Of a DNA stretch of 64,000 nt, positions 27,401 to 36,808 are shown piece by piece (positions within the stretch are counted from its first letter, which is position 1; each line of letters opens with the position of its first letter). Location: positions 124,001 through 188,000 of the forward strand of contig CAJYTF010000034.1 of NCBI GenBank assembly GCA_913777665.1, read 5' to 3'. Made by a program: the position numbers and the translations under genes. The notes under the pieces were generated by a model. That model worked only from the letters and a program-made list of their open reading frames with translations. It was not told the DNA's origin and did not search any database. Source of the stretch: an uncultured Myroides sp. GTDB lineage: Bacteria > Bacteroidota > Bacteroidia > Flavobacteriales > Flavobacteriaceae.

Positions 27401-27686
27401 CAAGTTAAATTTTGAAGACGGATCTTTAGCATACCATGTTCAATATAATTTCGGCAGATTAAATGGCAGTCAACTTATTAATTACGAAAATGGTCAGCGT
27501 TATATGCAAACATCGTTTATAAATGGTAGACAAGAAGGAAATACCATCTACTTTGATAAAAACGGAGACAAACTGATTGAAGCCAATTATTCTGAAGATG
27601 AACTTCACGGAAACTATAAAATTTATGAAAACAATAAAATTAAACATAACTATACCCTTGATTCAGATATTTTGGTGGCGCTTTAG
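24483..27686 (+). CDS. Large exported TPR and MORN-repeat protein
   Basis: The ORF track starts at 24411 within the terminator; the ATG at 24483 gives a proper signal peptide (MKNRYLAFLAIISLPSFGQ) and 1067 aa. Residues ~25-200 are TPR repeats (EESYDKAIETFKKVN, NKLEEALKTFDFGLERQP, NKNQEALDIYKKIISIDP). From ~370 to the end there are many MORN/YwqK-like units of the form NG-x-G-x-Y (NGNFNGEYKRFNETG, DGDFLEYYDNGNLK, NGPEILYYDNGK). This repeat type is often labelled YwqK-family antitoxin by similarity only. It is the first gene of an overlapping three-gene operon; its 3' end overlaps the next gene by 62 bp. Confidence 0.85.
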   Translation: MKNRYLAFLAIISLPSFGQTYSAEEFISTGIQQHQEESYDKAIETFKKVNLSDPKYLTAQYEIINSLVAQKNFEEALILSSKLYNDKKFTELPELLALHGIVLSENNKLEEALKTFDFGLERQPLSAHLLANKAVVLRKQNKNQEALDIYKKIISIDPTHTSAVYNLGIMALEDGKIVEGSMALMTYLMFEPLTGTSANALVALNKKYHQNYSNKPKLKYSESGDNFKELEELLNAQVQYHQNFSLKIGIDDVATRNMPAIVDYFETHEIKDGYFENQFGKNFKEIATAGQTKNYLYFSLASVSANFEKEYNKNEKELKNYIDNFLTTKISEQYFISYREGKKYKIFRENSEKVILPLNQKNELEGIGIVENLLGTKKADITYKNNNLNGIKNYYDPNGNLSLSENYLDGEITGAVKDYILDNKLILDIESKNGKANGKYTTYYPTSGKNCEGTYVDDFYDGLSECFFPDGTKRIIANYKNGNFNGEYKRFNETGTLVLHTNYTENEIDGDFLEYYDNGNLKVESKYIKGKPLTYTTYHPNKKVENQITYQDHKIVSSELFSVDGKLLEKENYDAKENLISAESFDESGHKYQTHFFKNGKYSNSEFQFTNAPVLKNKDKTQYQNYNALGNLIAEGSFEKSKPVGEWNYYDELGYLKSKTTFDNDGNYLKVEAFLNNGQKDYKISYKENLYNGLFEDFWNNKIKYTQYYDENGLNGPEILYYDNGKVYTNSFYASNNLENEKYIYTQNQKLYRKDILSTNLTVASTFYLLDTPITFEYAEKNGKFTIKETAAISKTFELKNGQLHGTSTKQAGSLVLNKENYVNNVLHGKQIYNAPTGKPIIETDYFTGKRHGISKQYDHLGNPIINSQFEWGKENAVRIVFIPGINKKSNEINFINDQRHGTNTIFGTNGETLAVIHYYYDTPTSYQTVDKKGKLSDKIPFTKEINKIESHYKNGNKALEINLKNFLYNGDYKLNFEDGSLAYHVQYNFGRLNGSQLINYENGQRYMQTSFINGRQEGNTIYFDKNGDKLIEANYSEDELHGNYKIYENNKIKHNYTLDSDILVAL

Positions 27687-29589
27687 CTTAACTGTTTTAT
27701 TGTTATCAGGATTTTTTTGTAATGCACAGCCTGTTTCCAACTTGCAACAAAAATATCCGGGACAATCAGAAATTGTAACAGATTATGTAGAACATTATCA
27801 TATAGATGTCAACAAAAACAATCAGTTGGTTATCTCACAAGACAATCATGAAGAGTCTATGATTATTAGTGACAAAGGTGGATTTAGTGCCGTAGAAAGC
27901 ATTGTTTTCTCTGATCTTTCACCAATAAAATCATACGAAGCTTACACGATAAACACTATAAACGGCAAACAAAAAAAAACCGACGTTGTGCATATTGCAG
28001 ATAAAAAACTAGACCGCCAAAGTGTTTTTGATAGCGATGTAAAGCTTAAAACCTTTAATTATGCCAATCTAACAAATGGCAGCAAGAAAGTTTTAAAATA
28101 TAAAATTGAATTTGCTGATCCTTTTTTATTGCATAGATTCATGTTTGCAACAGGTTATGTAAACGAAAAAAGAACCTTAAAAATAAGTCACCCGGAAACT
28201 GTAAAAATAGATTATAGGTTGTTTAATATTGATAAAAATGCGTTGGATATTAGTACCGAATCTAAAAAAGGCATTACTACCATAACATTAAAAAAGGAAA
28301 ACATACCTGCTATGAAAAGCGACGGAGGTGCTGCCGGAAATATGTATGAAGCTCCTCACCTTCACTTTTGGATTTCAGAATACAAAACCAAAGATCAACT
28401 GATACCTGTTTTAGGATCTGTAGATAAACTATATGCGTACTATCGCAACTTTATATTAAAAATAAACCAAAAAGAAAGTCATGATTTAAAAGCATTTACT
28501 TTAGATCTTACAAAAAACTGTACTACCGATGATGAAAAAATGAAAACCATTTTTAAGTGGGTTCAAAAAAACATTAAATATGTAGCGTTTGAAAGTGGTT
28601 ATGAAGGCTTTATTCCCAGAGAAGCAACAATGATTTTTGAACGAAAATTTGGAGATTGTAAAGATATGACAAGCATTATTACCGAAATGGCTAAATATGT
28701 GAATGTACCAAATGTAAATTTTACTTGGATTGGCACGCGCGAATTACCTTACACCTATCAGCAACTTCCAACTCCTGCGGTAGATAATCACATGATTGCT
28801 ACATATATTAAAGACGGAAAAAAAATATACCTTGATGCAACAGATGCAAATGTGCCATTTGGTATGCCTTCCGGTTTTATTCAAGGTAAAGAAGCGCTTA
28901 TTGCACAAGGCAGTTCGTACATTATAGCAACAGTTCCAGAAGTTGACGCACAATTAAACAACATTACAGACGTAACTGATATTTCATTATCAGAGCAAAA
29001 AATTATTGGCAAAGGCACGTACGCAGCAAACGGTTTAGTTGCAACACAATATCGCAATGTAATTGGTGATAACACGCGCCATAGAAAAGAGTATGTTTTT
29101 TCTTTGTTAGAAAAAGGAAATAACAAGTTTAAGCTTTCTGATTTTACCGAAAAAGATTTCGACAATAATGAGCAACCTTATACCATAACTTATAATTTTG
29201 AATTAGACAATTATATAGTGAGTTCTGGTGACGAAATGTATGTAAACCTTACATTAGATAAGCCTTTTCAAAACGATGTTTTTGAGCCTACCCGTTCACA
29301 AACATTCAGCCACAATTTTTTAAGCAATCAGTCATACCGTGTTACACTAAACATTTCGGAAGGAACCAAAGTAACACATTTACCAGAAAACGCTTCTTTT
29401 TCAAACGATTTAATAGCTTTTAATTTTAGCTATTCTAAAAAAGAAACCACGGTAGAACTAAATTACAATATTCAAATAAAACAAATGTTAATTGCACCTC
29501 AGCAATTTGCGTTATGGAACGAATCATTAAAAAGACTAAAAGAAAATTATTTAGAAACCATTATAATCAAAAAAAATGACAAAAATTAA
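27625..29589 (+). CDS. DUF3857 / transglutaminase-like protein with intact triad
   Basis: I chose the ATG at 27625 (MKTIKLNITIPLIQIFWWRF), which supplies the basic n-region of a signal peptide ending FFCNAQ; this makes a 62-bp overlap with the TPR-MORN gene. An N-terminal DUF3857 beta domain (~60-260) is followed by a transglutaminase-like domain (~300-420). Its catalytic residues can be read: Cys in RKFGDCKDMTSII, His in VDNHMIA, Asp in KIYLDATD. A C-terminal DUF3858-like beta region follows. Such proteins are periplasmic or surface cysteine-protease-fold enzymes with unknown substrates. Confidence 0.85.
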   Translation: MKTIKLNITIPLIQIFWWRFSLTVLLLSGFFCNAQPVSNLQQKYPGQSEIVTDYVEHYHIDVNKNNQLVISQDNHEESMIISDKGGFSAVESIVFSDLSPIKSYEAYTINTINGKQKKTDVVHIADKKLDRQSVFDSDVKLKTFNYANLTNGSKKVLKYKIEFADPFLLHRFMFATGYVNEKRTLKISHPETVKIDYRLFNIDKNALDISTESKKGITTITLKKENIPAMKSDGGAAGNMYEAPHLHFWISEYKTKDQLIPVLGSVDKLYAYYRNFILKINQKESHDLKAFTLDLTKNCTTDDEKMKTIFKWVQKNIKYVAFESGYEGFIPREATMIFERKFGDCKDMTSIITEMAKYVNVPNVNFTWIGTRELPYTYQQLPTPAVDNHMIATYIKDGKKIYLDATDANVPFGMPSGFIQGKEALIAQGSSYIIATVPEVDAQLNNITDVTDISLSEQKIIGKGTYAANGLVATQYRNVIGDNTRHRKEYVFSLLEKGNNKFKLSDFTEKDFDNNEQPYTITYNFELDNYIVSSGDEMYVNLTLDKPFQNDVFEPTRSQTFSHNFLSNQSYRVTLNISEGTKVTHLPENASFSNDLIAFNFSYSKKETTVELNYNIQIKQMLIAPQQFALWNESLKRLKENYLETIIIKKNDKN

Positions 29590-31537
29590 AAAAGTACTTT
29601 TAACCCTTTTCATTAGCGTAAGCGTATGGAATGTGCAATCACAAAAGGTTGAGTTTAAAAACTACGAATTTTCATCAGCAGAATATAAAATAGATCCAAA
29701 ATTTCAAAAAGAAGAAGAAATTATTTTAGAACGCCACATTAAATCTGAATTTGTATTTGAAGATAATGCGGCGTCGGAATACCGACTTGTTCACGAAAAA
29801 AAATTAATAAATTCTGATAATGCCATTGAACGTAACAACAAAGTTTACATTCCGGCTGGTATGAACGATAATCTTATTGCCAATAAACTACGTGTTATAC
29901 TTAAAAATGGTAAAATCATTGAGTTGAAACAATCTGATATTAAAGAAGAAATTGACGAACAAAGGCAAACAAAGTATAATTATTTTGCAGTAAACGGTCT
30001 AGAAAAAGGAGCAATTATTGAAAAATTTTACATTATAAAAAAAGAGCCTGAAATTTCGGGTAGCAGCTTAAAATTACAAGGCAGCGAACCTGTTCTAAGA
30101 ACCACAGTGGAACTTATCTATCCAGAACGTTTACTATTCACGTCTGCATCGTACAACGGATTTCCTAATGCAGAAAGCAAGCTAAAAAGCTACAAAGAAA
30201 AAAATTCACTTTTTGTAGAAGCTCTCAATATTCCGTCGGTTCCAGATAACGAGCGTCAAAGTAATATTCTAAAAAACAGTCAACGCTTTAGTTATAAATT
30301 AGACGAAAATATTTCAACCAATACTAAAAATATTCACAACCATTCCGATTATGCTAAAAGCTTATACGAAGCTTATCACCGTGAACTTTCAAAAGCAGAA
30401 GAAAAAGCGTTAGATAATTTTGTAAAGAAATTCCAAAAAACATCGGATCCACTTGCTCAAATTCAAAATATCGAAAAAAACATCAAAGAAAACATACAGT
30501 ATAACCGTTATTTTTCTGCAAATGAAAATTTAGCAGACATTATTAACAACAAACAAGGAAATCTGTTTGATTTACTAAAACTATACGCCAATGCGTATAA
30601 GAAGATGAATGTTCCTTACGAAATTGTTTTTACTACAGATCGTTTTCAGAATATTTTTGATCCAAATTTTGAATCGTATCTTAATTTTAAAGAAGTACTT
30701 TTCTACTTTCCAACAGCAGATGTTTATGTAGAACCAGGAGCACCAGCCTACAGAACACCAATGTTTGATGACCAATTTGCAGGAAATCATGGCTTATTTG
30801 TAAAAACAAAAACCTTTGGTGGTATTAAAGTACCTGTTTCAGAAGTAAAAGCAATTGATTTCCCTAAAAACCAAAGTATGTCTGTTATGGATATTCATGT
30901 TGATTTTTCTAACAGCGTTACCGATCCAGCATTGGTTTCAAAAATTAAATTTAATGGTTACGAATCATTAAATTTTCAACCAGCAAAAGATTTTTCTGAT
31001 CCAACAGAATATCAAGAGATGTTAACATACATAGCAAAAAACTATACATTTGAATCAGAAATTGCATCGGTAGAAGCTAAAAATGAAGGATTAGAATTTG
31101 TAGGTAAAGAACATTTTGTGATAGATGTTAAAGCCAATGCAAAAGATTTAATTACCAAAGCCGGAAACAATTACATTTTTAAAGTGGGCGAAGTAATTGG
31201 CAAACAAATGGAAATGTACGAAGAAAAAGAACGTGTTTTTCCTATAGAAATAGACAATCCACATTCGTATGACAGAACCATAACATTAACGCTTCCGTCA
31301 GATTATAAGATTAAAAACCCAGAAGTTTTTAATATGAACCAATCATTAACTTATCAAGGAAAAGTTGTTGCCGATTTCATATCATCGTACGAGATTAAAG
31401 GCAACCAGTTAATTGTAAAAAATACCGAACATTACGAATTTGTAGAACTGCCAGCAAGCGTGTATCCGCAATATCAAAAAATTATAAATGCAGCCGCAGA
31501 TTTTAATAAACTGTCTGTGATATTAGAAAAAAAATAA
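29576..31537 (+). CDS. DUF3857 protein with a degenerate transglutaminase-like domain
   Basis: 653-aa exported paralog of the preceding protein; it overlaps that gene by 14 bp. The signal peptide MTKIKKVLLTLFISVSVWNVQSQ is followed by a DUF3857-like domain (LERHIKSEFVFEDNAASEYRLVHEK). In the transglutaminase-like region the catalytic positions are changed. Where the neighbour has GDCKD this one has GNLFD, the His position reads NFKEVLFYF, and the Asp position reads YVEPG. It is therefore probably a non-catalytic binding or structural partner of the active paralog. A terminator follows. Confidence 0.8.
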   Translation: MTKIKKVLLTLFISVSVWNVQSQKVEFKNYEFSSAEYKIDPKFQKEEEIILERHIKSEFVFEDNAASEYRLVHEKKLINSDNAIERNNKVYIPAGMNDNLIANKLRVILKNGKIIELKQSDIKEEIDEQRQTKYNYFAVNGLEKGAIIEKFYIIKKEPEISGSSLKLQGSEPVLRTTVELIYPERLLFTSASYNGFPNAESKLKSYKEKNSLFVEALNIPSVPDNERQSNILKNSQRFSYKLDENISTNTKNIHNHSDYAKSLYEAYHRELSKAEEKALDNFVKKFQKTSDPLAQIQNIEKNIKENIQYNRYFSANENLADIINNKQGNLFDLLKLYANAYKKMNVPYEIVFTTDRFQNIFDPNFESYLNFKEVLFYFPTADVYVEPGAPAYRTPMFDDQFAGNHGLFVKTKTFGGIKVPVSEVKAIDFPKNQSMSVMDIHVDFSNSVTDPALVSKIKFNGYESLNFQPAKDFSDPTEYQEMLTYIAKNYTFESEIASVEAKNEGLEFVGKEHFVIDVKANAKDLITKAGNNYIFKVGEVIGKQMEMYEEKERVFPIEIDNPHSYDRTITLTLPSDYKIKNPEVFNMNQSLTYQGKVVADFISSYEIKGNQLIVKNTEHYEFVELPASVYPQYQKIINAAADFNKLSVILEKK

Positions 31538-31540
31538 CAT

Positions 31541-31570
31541 AAAAACCAACCTTTTACCGGTTGGTTTTTT
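31541..31570. terminator. Bidirectional terminator
   Basis: AAAAACCAACC TTTTACC GGTTGGTTTTTT lies between convergent genes and has A and T tracts on both sides. Confidence 0.85.
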
Positions 31571-32521
31571 TTATGATTCAATATTAATTTTGATTGATTT
31601 TAGTAATCGCTTTTCAAAGTCGGAAATAATTTTTTCAGCCCAAAAATTTGCGTACGAATTCATTTTAGAATTCAATAAATAATCGCACGATAAAATAACT
31701 TTTGTTTTATTGGTATCAACTTCAATCAACTTATAGCTTATTTTTCCAAACTTAAAATAATCACTCTTAACCAAATGAATATCCGTAGGTTGATTTCTTA
31801 AGTGCGATTTATCTAAATGTATCTGAAAACTTACAAATTCATTTCCTATTGATTGGTCAATACTTTCATATAATTTAAAATTGTCTGTGAAATATCCTAT
31901 CCTATATGAATTTTCTCCATCGTTATACATTTTTGAGTTGATTGGTTGTGGGATACCAATGATTTGAAAGAAACCATTGCCGTATTGTTTCTCGTTTATG
32001 GTTTGAACTTCAAGCAAATTAGGAAAAATCTCTGTTCTGCTTTTGTTGATAATGATTGAATGTTCTACCTTAAATTCTTCTGATTTATTCGGGATAAGGT
32101 TTTCAACAGGATTTAATATCAATGGCAATAAAAAGATCGAATATATCTTTTTGTTACTTATTTTATCCTTCATATAAGCTCCCAATAAAATACCAACTAC
32201 TCCAGCTGCAATAAAAAATGGAATTCCTATAATCAATAAGCAGAAAAAATCTTCAAGTCCCGTTACCAATGTGGTAATTAAGAATAAACAGATTGTTATA
32301 ATTGGATACAAAACTAATTTAAGTGGCGATAAATAAAGTTTACTTGACGAAAACATAATAGGGAACAATCCTATTAAAGTTGGAATAATCCAAATAAAAG
32401 TTATACTGTAAACATTATAATATCCGTCTAGATATTCTACATCAGAAATCAGTCTGAATACGAGTCCGTAAATTATTCCCAATATAAACCCAAGGTATTG
32501 AGAAACTGTTTTTATCATCAT
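31571..32521 (-). CDS. Membrane protein with C-terminal SRPBCC/START-like domain
   Basis: 316-aa protein. The first ~140 residues hold four to five hydrophobic segments (VSQYLGFILGIIYGLVF, YSITFIWIIPTLIGLFPIMF, LVLYPIITICLFLITTLV, FFIAAGVVGILLGAY). The C-terminal ~170 residues are soluble and resemble a polyketide-cyclase/START-like lipid-binding fold (VEHSIIINKSRTEIFPNLLEVQTI...). The domain assignment is tentative and no function is known. Its start is 10 bp after brnQ ends, so it is likely in the same transcript. Confidence 0.6.
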   Translation of the reverse strand: MMIKTVSQYLGFILGIIYGLVFRLISDVEYLDGYYNVYSITFIWIIPTLIGLFPIMFSSSKLYLSPLKLVLYPIITICLFLITTLVTGLEDFFCLLIIGIPFFIAAGVVGILLGAYMKDKISNKKIYSIFLLPLILNPVENLIPNKSEEFKVEHSIIINKSRTEIFPNLLEVQTINEKQYGNGFFQIIGIPQPINSKMYNDGENSYRIGYFTDNFKLYESIDQSIGNEFVSFQIHLDKSHLRNQPTDIHLVKSDYFKFGKISYKLIEVDTNKTKVILSCDYLLNSKMNSYANFWAEKIISDFEKRLLKSIKINIES

Positions 32522-32531
32522 TACATAAAAT

Positions 32532-33827
32532 CTACTTTCTATTCAAATTTCTACCCAATGCAAAACACGTAATTACAAATGTTAATATGGCAGGTAGCAC
32601 CCATTCTAAATTAAATCGGGCTAAAGGTAACATATTTAAAAGCTGGTCAAAAAAATCTTCTTTAGGAAACCAATTTGCTAACAATCTAATCAACGATATA
32701 ACCATGGTTACCATTAGTGTTATGAAATATGGTTTTTGGTTTTGAATGGTTCTGCCGAACAATAAAACCGAAAGTATCAATACCAAAGTTACAGGATAAA
32801 TAAAATTTAGCAAAGCAGCAGCGTATTCAATAATACCATCAACTCCGGTAATTGCTAAAAGAGTAGAGACCAATGTGATCGATATTACGCCTTCGATATA
32901 TCCTAATTTTCCTTTAGTTAATCGTTCAAAAAAGTTGGCCGAACCTGCCGTTAATGCAATTGCTGTTGTGATACACGCCAAAATCATTAAGATCGATATT
33001 AAATAAACTCCGTTAGATCCAAAATACTGTGTGGCAAGATAGATCAATAAAGAAGATCTTGTTGTGTTTGCAGTATCAACCGTAGCGTGTGCACCTAGAT
33101 AAAACAAACCACCATAAACCAAAAGCATACAAATTGCAGCTAGTATTGCCGATTTTACAACAACTTCAATCTTATCTTTTACATGCGTGTAACTCTTTCG
33201 GTTGGCTCCTGCAATCAATAAAACTGCAAATATCAATCCTGCCAAAACATCCATTGTTTGATAACCTTCCTGAAAACCGACATAAAAACGGTCTTCAATA
33301 ATTGTCGGATCAATGTTTACAGTCGATCCCATAAACAAGCCCGGTACAATTAACAAGGCAAGGAAGAAAAGTAAAATCGGAGCAAATATTTTTCCTAAAA
33401 TTCCGGTAATTCTATTTAAAGAAAACGACGCGCCCATTACAGCTCCAAAAAACAATACGCATACCCAAACCGGTTGTGCATCTGGAATAATTGGTTTAAT
33501 AGCAACTTCGTAAACCGATGCACCAGCACGTGGCAACGCAATTAACGGACCAATACATAAAACGTTTATCAATGACAAAATATAAGCCAACTTAACATTT
33601 GCGCGCGAACCTAAATCGGTAAAATAATTACCCGAAACAGCTACTGCAAAAATTGCCAAAACCGGAGCCAAAATTGCGGTTAGTGAAAAACCTGCAAATG
33701 TTGTCGTCCAATCTGTGCGGGTTTGCAAGCCTAAATAAGCAGGTAACAGTAGATTTCCTGCACCAAAAAACATAGCAAATAATGCCATTCCTAAAAAAAG
33801 AATGGTTTTACGTTTTCTTATATCCAT
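32532..33827 (-). CDS. brnQ: Branched-chain amino acid:cation symporter BrnQ
   Basis: 431-aa transporter of the LIVCS family, which imports leucine, isoleucine and valine with Na+ or H+. The conserved beginning TILFLGMALFAMFFGAGNLLLPAYLG is the family signature. About 12 hydrophobic helices follow, with LPRAGASVYEVAIKP and LTAGSANFFERLTKGKLGYIEG also matching. The gene starts a two-gene minus-strand unit and is divergent from aspS; the 257-bp gap holds the aspS promoter. Confidence 0.92.
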   Translation of the reverse strand: MDIRKRKTILFLGMALFAMFFGAGNLLLPAYLGLQTRTDWTTTFAGFSLTAILAPVLAIFAVAVSGNYFTDLGSRANVKLAYILSLINVLCIGPLIALPRAGASVYEVAIKPIIPDAQPVWVCVLFFGAVMGASFSLNRITGILGKIFAPILLFFLALLIVPGLFMGSTVNIDPTIIEDRFYVGFQEGYQTMDVLAGLIFAVLLIAGANRKSYTHVKDKIEVVVKSAILAAICMLLVYGGLFYLGAHATVDTANTTRSSLLIYLATQYFGSNGVYLISILMILACITTAIALTAGSANFFERLTKGKLGYIEGVISITLVSTLLAITGVDGIIEYAAALLNFIYPVTLVLILSVLLFGRTIQNQKPYFITLMVTMVISLIRLLANWFPKEDFFDQLLNMLPLARFNLEWVLPAILTFVITCFALGRNLNRK

Positions 33828-34026
33828 GAATTTTCAAATTAATTTTCAGTTTTTATCAAACATAAACATTTTTTTTAACAAAACCTTAAGTATTATATCA
33901 TAAAACATAATTTTTTAATACAAATAAAACGTTTTGTTCTTTTTAATCAATCATAGAAATTATTCCCTCTATTGTTATAATGTAACAGTAATTAAGTATA
34001 TTACTTTTTTTACACATTGTGTAAAT

Positions 34027-34061
34027 TTTGTGTAACAAACCGCACAAAAACAGTACATTTG
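34027..34061 (+). promoter_or_regulatory. aspS promoter
   Basis: TTTG (34027-34030), 23 nt, TACATTTG (34054-34061). It matches the Bacteroidota -33/-7 promoter pattern and sits 23 nt before the aspS ATG. The rest of the brnQ-aspS gap is AT-rich with no further signal I could identify. Confidence 0.75.
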
Positions 34062-34084
34062 CACAAACAATTTTTTTTATAAAA

Positions 34085-35839
34085 ATGTACAGAAGTCACA
34101 ATTGCGGCGAACTGCGTTTAGCCGATGTAAATAAAGAAATTACGCTTGCGGGATGGGTTCAAAAATCTCGTGATAAAGGTTTTATGATTTGGGTTGATTT
34201 ACGCGACCGTTACGGAATCACTCAGTTAATTTTTGATGAATCGCGCACTGAAGCAAATGTTATGCAGCTTGCAAAATCGTTAGGGCGTGAGTTTGTTATT
34301 CAGGTTAAAGGAACGGTGATTGAGCGTGAATCTAAAAACGCAAATATCCCAACGGGTGAAATTGAGGTTTTGGTTAAGGAATTAACGATTTTAAACCAAT
34401 CGCAATTGCCTCCATTCACTATTGAAGACGAAACCGACGGTGGTGAAGACATCCGTATGAAATACCGTTATTTGGATATCCGTCGTAATCCGGTTAAAAA
34501 CAGCTTGTTGTTCCGCCACAAAGTAACACAAGAGGTTCGTAATTATTTATCGAATTTAGATTTCTGCGAGGTTGAAACACCTTATTTAATAAAATCTACA
34601 CCAGAAGGTGCACGCGATTTTGTGGTGCCTTCACGTATGAATCCTGGTCAGTTTTACGCTTTGCCACAATCGCCACAAACATTTAAACAATTGTTGATGG
34701 TGGGGGGAATGGATAAATATTTCCAAATTGTGAAATGTTTCCGTGATGAAGATTTACGTGCCGACCGTCAGCCTGAATTTACGCAGATCGATTGCGAGAT
34801 GTCGTTCATTGAACAAGAAGATATTTTAAATGTTTTTGAAGGATTAACACGCCATTTACTAAAGAAAATCCACAACATAGAAATAGAGAAATTCCCACGT
34901 ATGACGTTTGATGAAGCGATGAAAACATACGGAAACGACAAACCGGACATTCGTTTCGGAATGAAATTCGGCGAATTGAATGCTGTGGCACAACACAAAG
35001 AATTCCTAGTTTTCAATTCAGCTGAATTAGTGGTTGGAATTGCCGTTCCGGGAGCTGCATCTTACACTCGTAAAGAAATTGATGCGTTGATTGACTGGGT
35101 GAAGCGTCCGCAGGTTGGTGCATCGGGCATGGTGTATGTAAAATGCGAAGCAAACAATCAGTACAAATCATCGGTAGATAAATTTTACGATCAGGAAGAT
35201 TTAGCGAAATGGGCAGCAGCAACCGAAGCAAAAGAAGGCGATTTAATTTTGGTTTTATCAGGTCCTGTAAACAAAACGCGCAGCCAGTTATCGGCATTGC
35301 GTATGGAATTAGGAAACCGTATGGGCTTGCGCAAACCAAACGAATTTGCGCCATTATGGGTTGTTGATTTTCCGTTGTTGGAATGGGACGAAGAATCGGA
35401 ACGTTTTCATGCAATGCACCATCCGTTTACATCGCCAAAACCAGAAGATATGCACTTGTTAGATACCGATCCGGGTAAAGTTCGTGCAAACGCTTACGAT
35501 TTGGTATTGAATGGTAACGAAATTGGCGGTGGATCGATCCGTATTCACGACAAAGACATACAGGCTTTAATGTTTAAGCATTTAGGTTTCACAACAGAAC
35601 AAGCACAAGAGCAGTTTGGCTTTTTAATGAACGCTTTCCAGTTTGGCGCGCCACCACACGGCGGTTTGGCTTTTGGATTGGATCGTTTAACAGCTATTTT
35701 AGGCGGACAAGAAACCATTCGCGATTTTATTGCGTTCCCTAAAAACAATTCGGGCAGAGATGTAATGATTGATGCACCTGCAACTATTGATAATGCGCAA
35801 CTTGATGAATTATCAATTATGCTAAATGTAAAGGCGTAA
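34085..35839 (+). CDS. aspS: Aspartate--tRNA ligase
   Basis: Class II aminoacyl-tRNA synthetase that charges tRNA-Asp. The ORF-track start at 34028 lies in the promoter; ATG at 34085 ([33 protein letters not shown]) is the usual bacterial start, giving 584 aa. An OB-fold anticodon-binding domain occupies the first ~110 residues. Catalytic motif 2 is [18 protein letters not shown] and motif 3 is [16 protein letters not shown]. The GAD insertion typical of bacterial AspRS fills ~290-410. A terminator follows. Confidence 0.97.
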   Translation: MYRSHNCGELRLADVNKEITLAGWVQKSRDKGFMIWVDLRDRYGITQLIFDESRTEANVMQLAKSLGREFVIQVKGTVIERESKNANIPTGEIEVLVKELTILNQSQLPPFTIEDETDGGEDIRMKYRYLDIRRNPVKNSLLFRHKVTQEVRNYLSNLDFCEVETPYLIKSTPEGARDFVVPSRMNPGQFYALPQSPQTFKQLLMVGGMDKYFQIVKCFRDEDLRADRQPEFTQIDCEMSFIEQEDILNVFEGLTRHLLKKIHNIEIEKFPRMTFDEAMKTYGNDKPDIRFGMKFGELNAVAQHKEFLVFNSAELVVGIAVPGAASYTRKEIDALIDWVKRPQVGASGMVYVKCEANNQYKSSVDKFYDQEDLAKWAAATEAKEGDLILVLSGPVNKTRSQLSALRMELGNRMGLRKPNEFAPLWVVDFPLLEWDEESERFHAMHHPFTSPKPEDMHLLDTDPGKVRANAYDLVLNGNEIGGGSIRIHDKDIQALMFKHLGFTTEQAQEQFGFLMNAFQFGAPPHGGLAFGLDRLTAILGGQETIRDFIAFPKNNSGRDVMIDAPATIDNAQLDELSIMLNVKA

Positions 35840-35855
35840 TTTTTGATATAAAGTT

Positions 35856-35883
35856 AAAATCCCAGCCGAATGGTTGGGATTTT
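35856..35883 (+). terminator. Terminator after aspS
   Basis: Stem AAAATCCCA / TGGGATTTT with loop GCCGAATGGT, followed by T-rich sequence, 17 bp after the aspS stop. Confidence 0.75.
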
Positions 35884-35930
35884 GCTTTTTAGTACACTAT
35901 TATAAAAGTATTTTACAACAGCAGAAGATA

Positions 35931-36584
35931 CTATTCAAAACGTTCTAATTCTTTAATCAAATTTTGTAAATAATTATTATTTGGGTATTCACTCTTAAGA
36001 ATGTCAATTATTTCATCTATATCTTCTTGTATAAAAATTTCCTTTTGATGTTTAAGATAAAGTGCCACTGTTTTTACCGTATCTGATGTACTGAAATTAT
36101 TAACATAGGGAGTTATTCTCACTAAATGTAATAAATTATTTATTTCATAGTTTGAAGGTCCGTACTCAGGGTGTCTTTTTAATTTTGAAACCAACGATTT
36201 ATGTAAAGAATCATTATTTATTTTATCTAATTTGCTTTGAAAATCCTTTACAATTTTAATCTTTTCATCTTCAAATCTTTTTTCCAATTCTTTTGATAAC
36301 CTTTGTAATTCTTCTTTTATATGCTTTTTATGATCATAAGCATAATACAAATTTACTCCTATTAAACAAGTTAATATCAATCCTATTGAACTATAAAAAA
36401 TTGTAATGATTTTATCATTAGTTGCATTTAAAGTATCCACTTTATCTAAAATACTTTTGTTTGTTGCTTCATATTGTACTTGATTCTGTTTAAGTTCTAA
36501 GATTGCCACATCATCATTGGTTTGAGAATAAATATTACCCAAAAATGATATAAAGAAAACAAGAATTAAATAAAGTGATTTCAT
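35931..36584 (-). CDS. Hypothetical membrane-anchored coiled-coil protein
   Basis: 217-aa protein with a signal peptide (MKSLYLILVFFISFLGNIYSQ) and one transmembrane helix near residue 60-85 (IITIFYSSIGLILTCLIGVNLYYAY). A charged coiled coil follows (KKHIKEELQRLSKELEKRFEDEKIKIVKDFQSKLDK), then a helical C-terminal region. I do not recognise a family. It is a single gene between the aspS terminator and tRNA-Ser. Confidence 0.6.
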   Translation of the reverse strand: MKSLYLILVFFISFLGNIYSQTNDDVAILELKQNQVQYEATNKSILDKVDTLNATNDKIITIFYSSIGLILTCLIGVNLYYAYDHKKHIKEELQRLSKELEKRFEDEKIKIVKDFQSKLDKINNDSLHKSLVSKLKRHPEYGPSNYEINNLLHLVRITPYVNNFSTSDTVKTVALYLKHQKEIFIQEDIDEIIDILKSEYPNNNYLQNLIKELERFE

Positions 36585-36676
36585 AGTTATAGGTTTTTAG
36601 TTAATCTTTTAATATCGTTACTTCTATTTTTACTTAGATAAGAAACTTTTTCCATCAACTGTGGTGAATTTTCTCG

Positions 36677-36763
36677 CAGAGAGAAAGGGATTCGAACCCT
36701 CGATGCAGTTACCCACATACAAACTTTCCAGGCTTGCTCCTTCAACCACTCGGACACCTCTCT
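36677..36763 (-). tRNA. tRNA-Ser (anticodon GGA)
   Basis: Minus-strand 87-nt cloverleaf with a long variable arm. Acceptor 5' AGAGAGG pairs with 3' TCTCTCT (last pair G-U). The D-arm starts CCGAGTGG, the anticodon loop is CTGGAAA, and the T-arm contains GGTTCGAATCCC. The long variable arm and GGA anticodon identify tRNA-Ser for UCC/UCU codons. No CCA is encoded. Confidence 0.93.
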
Positions 36764-36808
36764 TTTTTAGGTTGACAAATTTATAGCAAATCGATTTTGA
36801 AAAAAGTT

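Noticed and set aside
24483-27686. Annotation as a YwqK-family antitoxin
   Set aside because: MORN-like repeats alone cause that label; the protein is large, exported, carries TPRs and has no toxin partner next to it.
36677-36763. tRNA-Ser as an integration site for a mobile island
   Set aside because: No integrase, no direct repeat of the tRNA 3' end, and ordinary genes on both sides.
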